From: Nitrospira sp.
Lineage (GTDB): Bacteria > Nitrospirota > Nitrospiria > Nitrospirales > Nitrospiraceae
DNA: 64,000 bases
Assembly (NCBI GenBank): GCA_024331125.1
Contig: JANDJI010000001.1
Location: forward strand, 590,001-654,000
Direction: 5' to 3'
The notes under the pieces were generated by a model, which worked only from the letters and a program-made list of their open reading frames with translations, searched no databases and had not been told where the DNA came from. Positions 59,189-64,000 of the stretch are shown here, piece by piece. Position numbers and translations under genes: made by a program. How positions within the stretch are numbered: position 1 is the stretch's first letter; each line of letters opens with the position of its first letter.

Positions 59189-60448
59189 TCACGTCTTCCC
59201 CGGCCCGGACTTGTCGAGTTTATCGATGCCCATGGTTCTCAGGATGGCCTTCTCGAAGAACGGTTCGCTCACGCCCCTTTTCATTTTCATGAGGAAATAC
59301 TTTTCCAGCCCGATTTTGGCCAGATGCACCCATTTGCCCTTCTTGGCCCAGGTGACGTTGCGCGGCGCCATTTGGGGCAACGCGACGAACGCCATGCCGG
59401 TGTCGCCCATGTCGGCCAGACAGACGGCGTTCCAGGTCGCCGTTTCTTTCTTATTGTCGTTCTCGATGTCCGCTTTGATGTTGTGCACGGCGGCGGATAC
59501 CATGGACTCGATCATGTAGCCGGTTTTGGGCGCGCCGGTCGGAACCGGCGTCTGCTCCACCGGAGGAATCGCCACGCAGACCCCGACGGCGTAGATATTC
59601 CGATACTTGGGATTCGCCTGATAGGCGTCAATGTTGACGAAGCCCTTCGGGTTGCAGAGCCCCGGCGTGCTCGCCACGGCGTCGACGCCGACGAACGGTG
59701 GAATCATCATGGAGTAACGGAACGGCACTTCCTGTCCGTCTTCCAGAATCATTGTTCCGGGCCGCACTTCTTTAATCGAGGCGTTGGGAATCGTTTTGAT
59801 CGCGTGCTCGGCGCATTCATCTTCCATCAGCCGGCGAGACCTGCCCACCCCGGCCAACCCCATGTGGCCGATATAGGGTTCCGGGGTCACGAAATACATG
59901 GGAACTTTCTTGCGCAGTTTTTTCTTCCGGAGGTCGGCGTCCAAGATGAAGGCCATCTCATAGGCGGGGCCGAAACAAGACGCGCCTTGCGCGGCGCCGA
60001 TCACGATAGGGCCGGGATCCTTGAGGAAACTTTGGTACGCCCCCCAAGCCTGTTCGGCGTGGTCCACGGTGCACACCGATTGGGTGAACCCGCTGGGGCC
60101 GAGGCCCGGCACGGCGCCGAAGTTCAACTTGGGGCCGGTGGCGATGATGAGATAATCGTAGGGCACCTCGCCTTTCGACGTGATGACCCGATTCTGCTCC
60201 GGTTCGATCCGTTCGGCCGCCGCATTGACGAATTCAATACCTTTCTTTTCCAGCACCGGCCCCAACAGGAAACTGATGTCTTTTCTTGTCCGCCAGCCGA
60301 CCGCCACCCAGGGGTTGGAGGGAACAAAATGAAAGAAATCCACGTTGGAAATGACCGTGACCTTGTGTTTCTTGTCCAACAATGCCCGTGCTTCATAAGC
60401 GGCCGGCAGTCCTCCGATGGATGCGCCGATAATCACGACTCGTGCCAT
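59189..60448 (-). CDS. sqr: Sulfide:quinone oxidoreductase
   Basis: 419 aa. The N-terminal FAD site is VVIIGASIGGLPAAYEAR. The three redox cysteines expected for SQR sit at C126 (SVCTVDH), C158 (GASCFGP) and C343 (AVCLADMGDTG), matching the spacing of the Acidithiobacillus enzyme. The C-terminal WAKKGKWVHLAKIGLEKYF amphipathic region binds the membrane. It oxidises sulfide to polysulfide and reduces quinone, either for energy or detoxification. An FCSD-like flavoprotein is less likely because no heme partner is adjacent in the FCSD style. Confidence 0.92.
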   Translation of the reverse strand: MARVVIIGASIGGLPAAYEARALLDKKHKVTVISNVDFFHFVPSNPWVAVGWRTRKDISFLLGPVLEKKGIEFVNAAAERIEPEQNRVITSKGEVPYDYLIIATGPKLNFGAVPGLGPSGFTQSVCTVDHAEQAWGAYQSFLKDPGPIVIGAAQGASCFGPAYEMAFILDADLRKKKLRKKVPMYFVTPEPYIGHMGLAGVGRSRRLMEDECAEHAIKTIPNASIKEVRPGTMILEDGQEVPFRYSMMIPPFVGVDAVASTPGLCNPKGFVNIDAYQANPKYRNIYAVGVCVAIPPVEQTPVPTGAPKTGYMIESMVSAAVHNIKADIENDNKKETATWNAVCLADMGDTGMAFVALPQMAPRNVTWAKKGKWVHLAKIGLEKYFLMKMKRGVSEPFFEKAILRTMGIDKLDKSGPGKT

Positions 60449-60653
60449 GCTGCACCTCCTGGTTGAATGTGCTCATTGAATGCGAGACGCTGCGATCTTG
60501 GATCATTCCTTTCGCCGCCGCTTCTCTCTTGATTCGTGACATCGGGCGGCCCGGCTTGATGGCGGAAGAGACATTGTAATTTGAGGCGATTTCTGCCGAA
60601 ACGATTCGCGTGGATCGGCGCTTGGATCATCGACTCTCGGGACAGAAAGCGCC

Positions 60654-61121
60654 CTATCGCGATTCGCCCAAACGGTACATCTCATGACAGGCCGTGCATC
60701 GGGCCGTTATATCCGAGAGGCGCCGCACGATCTCCTGCGTGGTCGCTCCCTCGGCGATCGCATCCGCCAGCGCATCCATGTCTTTGTGGATCGACATGCC
60801 CAGTTGTTTGAACGGCAACGGCAGTTTGGCCATGATCGTCGGTTCAACTTCGGCCGCCATGCCCATGCCCGCTTCCCTTGCGATCATGGCCATGGCGTGC
60901 CAGTCAATCTCCGGCTCTCCGAGGCCGCGGAGCATGCCGTCGACTGTTTTCAGCAGGAGTCTCATCTCAGCCAAGATCTGATCCCGCTCCGCCTGCGCCA
61001 GGAGAATCTCCGTCCGGCCGTCCGTTCCCGGTCTCGTCCATCCCTGTACAAAGAGCCAGGTGCTAACGGCCGACGTTATCAGCCACAGCAGCAGCGCAAT
61101 GAGGCAGATATTTCGTTTCAT
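60654..61121 (-). CDS. Cytochrome with C-terminal heme motif (c'-like four-helix type)
   Basis: 155 aa from ATG 61121 (a much longer upstream frame is non-coding in character). An N-terminal signal or anchor helix (about 5-25) precedes an all-helical domain with a single CTACH motif at 142-146, near the C-terminus, the arrangement of class II cytochromes c. Such proteins transfer electrons or bind NO. It is upstream of SQR on the same strand with a 205-bp gap. Confidence 0.8.
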   Translation of the reverse strand: MKRNICLIALLLWLITSAVSTWLFVQGWTRPGTDGRTEILLAQAERDQILAEMRLLLKTVDGMLRGLGEPEIDWHAMAMIAREAGMGMAAEVEPTIMAKLPLPFKQLGMSIHKDMDALADAIAEGATTQEIVRRLSDITARCTACHEMYRLGESR

Positions 61122-61300
61122 GGCGCCTCTTGACTCGACCGAGACGAAATGCTGGGCGCACGGCGGATCATGGATGACCTCCTTTGGAGAAGGAACCTTA
61201 CTAATGTCACCCCGTGATCTCAAGAGGCGACCGAGACGTGGTCTTTTGAAGGGAGAGCCTCGCTCAGGGTACATCCCCTGAGATGCACCGAGGAGAAAGG

Positions 61301-61777
61301 CTAGGAACGTGCCAGGATGACCGCCACCACGATGACGATCAGCGACAGTAACAGGGAACACCGCGGCAGCCAACGGGCCGTGCTCACCGCCAGTTTTTCC
61401 CACGCTGTTCGTGAAGAAGGGGGAATCGACGAGGCACGACCGACTTGAGGGCCCAAGACCAAATCGTGGAGCGCGGTGACGGCAAGGAGCAACAGCACGA
61501 GTCCTATTTTGATCGTGGCGACGGACGACCATGATGCGGGGCTCGTCAACATCATGCCTCGCCTTGCTAAAAGAACGGGGCCGGTCGTCAGCAACACGAC
61601 GATGGCCGTCCACACGACGACGCGAAACCTGAGCGCCGCGGAGCGGAACAGCGCCATAAATTCCGGCGCCGCTTTCCTGTTTTTGACAAGAGGCGCAAGC
61701 ACCAGACTTAAAAAAAGCATGCCGCCGATCCAGGCCACGGCGGCCAAGAGATGAAGCGCGACGAGCGCGTGGTACAT
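61301..61777 (-). CDS. CopD-like integral membrane protein
   Basis: 158 aa from ATG 61777. Four helices (about 3-30, 52-72, 85-108, 137-156); the start ALVALHLLAAVAWIGGMLFLSLVLAPL matches the CopD/YphA-like membrane families (possible heme or copper handling; H9 lies in helix 1). The frame continues upstream without membrane character. It is divergent from the SUMF1-like gene with 117 bp between. Confidence 0.75.
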   Translation of the reverse strand: MYHALVALHLLAAVAWIGGMLFLSLVLAPLVKNRKAAPEFMALFRSAALRFRVVVWTAIVVLLTTGPVLLARRGMMLTSPASWSSVATIKIGLVLLLLAVTALHDLVLGPQVGRASSIPPSSRTAWEKLAVSTARWLPRCSLLLSLIVIVVAVILARS

Positions 61778-61894
61778 GGCGCTATCATAGTCGATTTCAT
61801 CTCCAAATTGTGACCATTGGATTCGATGCGTCATCGATGCGTGGTTGACACCGACCTCCTTGACTCCGGATCCCGCGTCCCGGTAGAGACTGGT

Positions 61895-62776
61895 ATGCGC
61901 TGTGCGTTCCCTTCTTGGGTCAATGTCATTCTTATCGGCGCAGTTGTGGGGCTGCCGTGGTGGAGCCAGGGAGCATCGGCGGTTTCTCTCGACCTCAAAC
62001 AGCCGGAGCACATCGCACACTTTGCCGTGAGCTCTCCTATGGAAGCCGTGCCGGAGGGATTTTTTTTGATGGGGACCCCCCGTCAGGAGGAATTGTACGG
62101 CCTTGCGATCCAATACGACGACACGGAGCAGCCTCAGCGGCGCATTTGGCTCGGCGCCTTTCTGATCGACCGATACGAGGTCAGCCTTGGCGAATTTCTG
62201 GATTGGCTCCAACAGGAGCACCGTCCGCTTCCGGCAGAATTGCGCAAACTCATTGAACACATGACAACCGTGCACTTCGTGCAGCCCGAGACCTTGGCCC
62301 GTTGGCCTGCGCTGTACGTCACATGGCGGGAAGCTTCAGAGTTTTGTCATGCGCGGGGGAAACGTCTCCCCACGGAGGCCGAGTGGGAGAAGGCGGCCCG
62401 CGGGGAAGCCGGCAATCTGTTCCCTTGGGGAAGTCGGCGTCCCTCTCCGGATCTTGCGAAGTTCGGCCAGTACCATGTTCATGAGATCCCTCTTGTGGGA
62501 GCGGTGGACGACGGCAAGGAGGGACAAAGCCCCTATGGTCTGCACCACATGGCGGGAAACGCGGCGGAATGGGTCGCCGATTGGTTTGGGATTGATTACT
62601 ACGCCACGATGCCGACTCGGAATCCGCCCGGCCCTACGACCGGCCGCTATAAAGTGGTTCGGGGGGGGTCGTGGAAGAGCTCGCCGGAGATGTTACGAGC
62701 GGCGACCAGAAGCGGGGCATTGCCCAATCAGCGGGCAGCCACCATTGGATTTCGGTGCGCCAGATCGCTTGAGTAG
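61895..62776 (+). CDS. Exported SUMF1/formylglycine-generating-enzyme-fold protein, probably not an FGE
   Basis: 293 aa from ATG 61895. A signal peptide (about 1-29, ending QGASA) is followed by the FGE-sulfatase fold: PEGFFLMGT, FLIDRYEVSLGEF, YVTWREASEFCHARGKRLPTEAEWEKAARG, MAGNAAEWVADWF, VVRGGSWKSSPEMLRAATRSG and the end IGFRCARS. Only one cysteine remains near the usual active-site pair, so formylglycine formation is unlikely. Such proteins often act as ligand-binding or electron-chain-associated modules in the periplasm. Confidence 0.85.
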   Translation: MRCAFPSWVNVILIGAVVGLPWWSQGASAVSLDLKQPEHIAHFAVSSPMEAVPEGFFLMGTPRQEELYGLAIQYDDTEQPQRRIWLGAFLIDRYEVSLGEFLDWLQQEHRPLPAELRKLIEHMTTVHFVQPETLARWPALYVTWREASEFCHARGKRLPTEAEWEKAARGEAGNLFPWGSRRPSPDLAKFGQYHVHEIPLVGAVDDGKEGQSPYGLHHMAGNAAEWVADWFGIDYYATMPTRNPPGPTTGRYKVVRGGSWKSSPEMLRAATRSGALPNQRAATIGFRCARSLE

Positions 62777-62879
62777 TAGAGGAACCGTTCTTGATCAGCC
62801 AGGTGAGTGCGCGACTGAGCGAACCGCTCGGAGAATAACACATCTTGATCTTTTGGACAGAGGGAATACAGAGGGTCCT

Positions 62880-63488
62880 ATGAGACGGCTCTTGCTAGGA
62901 ATTCTATTGGGAATCATGCTGTCGACGCTGGGAGCTATTGCTCCTCCATCGGCGACATGTCTCGACGCCCCAGCAGGATGGAAACTTTATACAAACGCCC
63001 GCTTCGGCTTCTCCGTTCGCTATCCCGAAGACTGGCGTCTTGGCAACCCCATGCCGGACGGCGCCGGTGTCATTCTTTATCCGCCCATCGAACACAGCTT
63101 GGTGGCGTTATCCGGACATTTGAATTTGATAGAAGGCAAGAGCCAGGATGGGCGGCAGACGCTTGATGAGTTCTCCGCCTCCCATCGCCGGATTATCACG
63201 GACCTGTACAAAAAGCGATCGATCACGGTGACGTGGGGAAAAGATCGCGACCTGGAGCTGGCCGGGCTGCCTGCCAAGGAATTGACGTTCGACTATGTGG
63301 ATGAAAAGCAAGTGCCGATCATTGAGCATCACGTTTTCACGCTGGGTCGCAATGAAGGTCGAGGAATTCGCATCAAGGTCCCTCGTTCGGAAGAAGCGAG
63401 CGTCATGTCGAAGGTGAGAATCATGCTGGAGAGTTATCAGCCCGGACGCGACCAGAACGCAATCAGTCCATTGGCTCCCGCCCCTTGA
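62880..63488 (+). CDS. Exported PsbP-like/unknown protein
   Basis: 202 aa from ATG 62880 with a GAGGG ribosome site. The signal peptide (about 1-25) is followed by a domain starting GWKLYTNARFGFSVRYPEDW, the pattern of PsbP-related exported proteins in many bacteria, then alternating strands and helices to about residue 185. No catalytic motif. It is 103 bp downstream of the SUMF1-like gene and may share its transcript. Confidence 0.75.
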   Translation: MRRLLLGILLGIMLSTLGAIAPPSATCLDAPAGWKLYTNARFGFSVRYPEDWRLGNPMPDGAGVILYPPIEHSLVALSGHLNLIEGKSQDGRQTLDEFSASHRRIITDLYKKRSITVTWGKDRDLELAGLPAKELTFDYVDEKQVPIIEHHVFTLGRNEGRGIRIKVPRSEEASVMSKVRIMLESYQPGRDQNAISPLAPAP

Positions 63489-63573
63489 GCGTGATGTTTC
63501 GCCGCGGCTTCCCCTTTAAACGCGCTTCAGCGCGTGCTTTTGAAGCTTGGTCTCCGCCTGGCAGGGTGCGTAT

Positions 63574-64000
63574 TTAGTACGGTCTCAGGTGGCGTCCCTT
63601 GATTTCCAGTGGCACGGATGTCAGGTCCCGGTATAGACGGTGGAACGATTCCGTCGTCAGCGTCGGGTCCTGCAACTTGGCAAGCTGGGTCTGATCGATG
63701 GGATACTCGACCGTATCGTCATAGTTGGACGAAGCGATCGTGATGAAGCGCGGAGGGAAAAGTCGTTCCGGCAAAAGGATCTCGATTCCGCCGTTGTACT
63801 TAATGGCGAGACGAATGGCCTCTCTTGCCTTGTCCGCCGGCACATCACGGCCTAACCCGATGTTTTTCGGCGGGCGCCCCATTCTGGCATATTGGAAATG
63901 AACGTTGGTCAATCCAGCCTGGGCAAACTCCTCTTTGATCTCGTTCTCTCGACTTTGGTGCTCCTTGGCGAGTACGGCTTCAACGCGGCTCACTGGCGGC
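63574..64000 (-). CDS. Unrecognised protein, N-terminus probably beyond the window
   Basis: At least 139 aa from GTG 63993, but the frame stays open to the right edge, so the true start may lie outside. The visible part has a charged helical beginning (VEAVLAKEHQSRENEIKEEF) and an alpha/beta-like body with GRDVPADKAREAIRLAIKYNGGIEILLPERL. I do not recognise a family. It is convergent with the PsbP-like gene. Confidence 0.55.
   Translation of the reverse strand, partial: PPVSRVEAVLAKEHQSRENEIKEEFAQAGLTNVHFQYARMGRPPKNIGLGRDVPADKAREAIRLAIKYNGGIEILLPERLFPPRFITIASSNYDDTVEYPIDQTQLAKLQDPTLTTESFHRLYRDLTSVPLEIKGRHLRPY

Overview
The window is GC-rich, densely packed chromosomal DNA of a Gram-negative chemolithotroph: there are outer-membrane porins, TolC, RND and HlyD systems, a sulfide:quinone oxidoreductase, cytochrome bd oxidase and a pentaheme nitrite reductase. 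This gene set (N-type ATPase, NrfAH, SQR, bd oxidase, alginate-export-type porins, many c-type cytochromes) fits Nitrospira (Nitrospirota). That is an inference from content; there is no rRNA or other marker here. I saw no tRNA, rRNA, CRISPR array, transposase or insertion sequence.

Layout. 1-6222 (minus): a GH15 glucan hydrolase cut by the left edge, an AI-2E permease, an M50 protease with CBS domains, and cydAB. 6354-8823: a decayed ppsA pseudogene. 8931-11242: acs and a small membrane protein. 11774-15269 (plus): two tandem porins with coiled-coil N-termini. 15294-16415 (minus): a repeat-built periplasmic protein. 16734-28717 (minus): a gapless run, in transcription order an N-type F1Fo ATPase (atpD C Q B E F A G), then ackA, a divergent phosphoketolase, nrfH and nrfA. 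The genes are linked by overlaps or gaps of at most about 120 bp. 29067-31025 (minus): PepSY protein, sugar-nucleotidyltransferase, zinc ribbon. 31447-33704 (plus): a NarX/NarL-like two-component pair preceded by coupled short open frames. 33763-41808 (minus): MscS channel, two cation/proton antiporters, tandem UspA, and the PntAB transhydrogenase. 42167 (plus): a cupredoxin-like protein. 42757-47001 (minus): a canonical phosphoketolase and glycogen phosphorylase. 47101-58878 (minus): a two-part efflux cluster (ABC-2 exporter with HlyD and TolC, plus RND pump with adaptor). 58950-61777 (minus): DUF2892, SQR, a C-terminal-heme cytochrome and a CopD-like membrane protein. 61895-63488 (plus): two exported proteins. 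63574-64000: an unknown gene cut by the right edge.

How it may work together (inference). GH15 and glycogen phosphorylase release sugar from a glycogen-type reserve. Phosphoketolase makes acetyl phosphate, and acetate kinase makes ATP and acetate from it. Acs can reactivate acetate. NrfHA takes quinol electrons to nitrite, giving ammonium, and PntAB balances NADPH. The N-type ATPase and the antiporters manage ion gradients. Together this looks like an accessory island for low-oxygen or starvation maintenance. The most notable points are the GTGA-coupled ackA-phosphoketolase-nrfH-nrfA string, an N-ATPase operon without atpR and with an altered c-subunit ion site, and the multiply broken ppsA.
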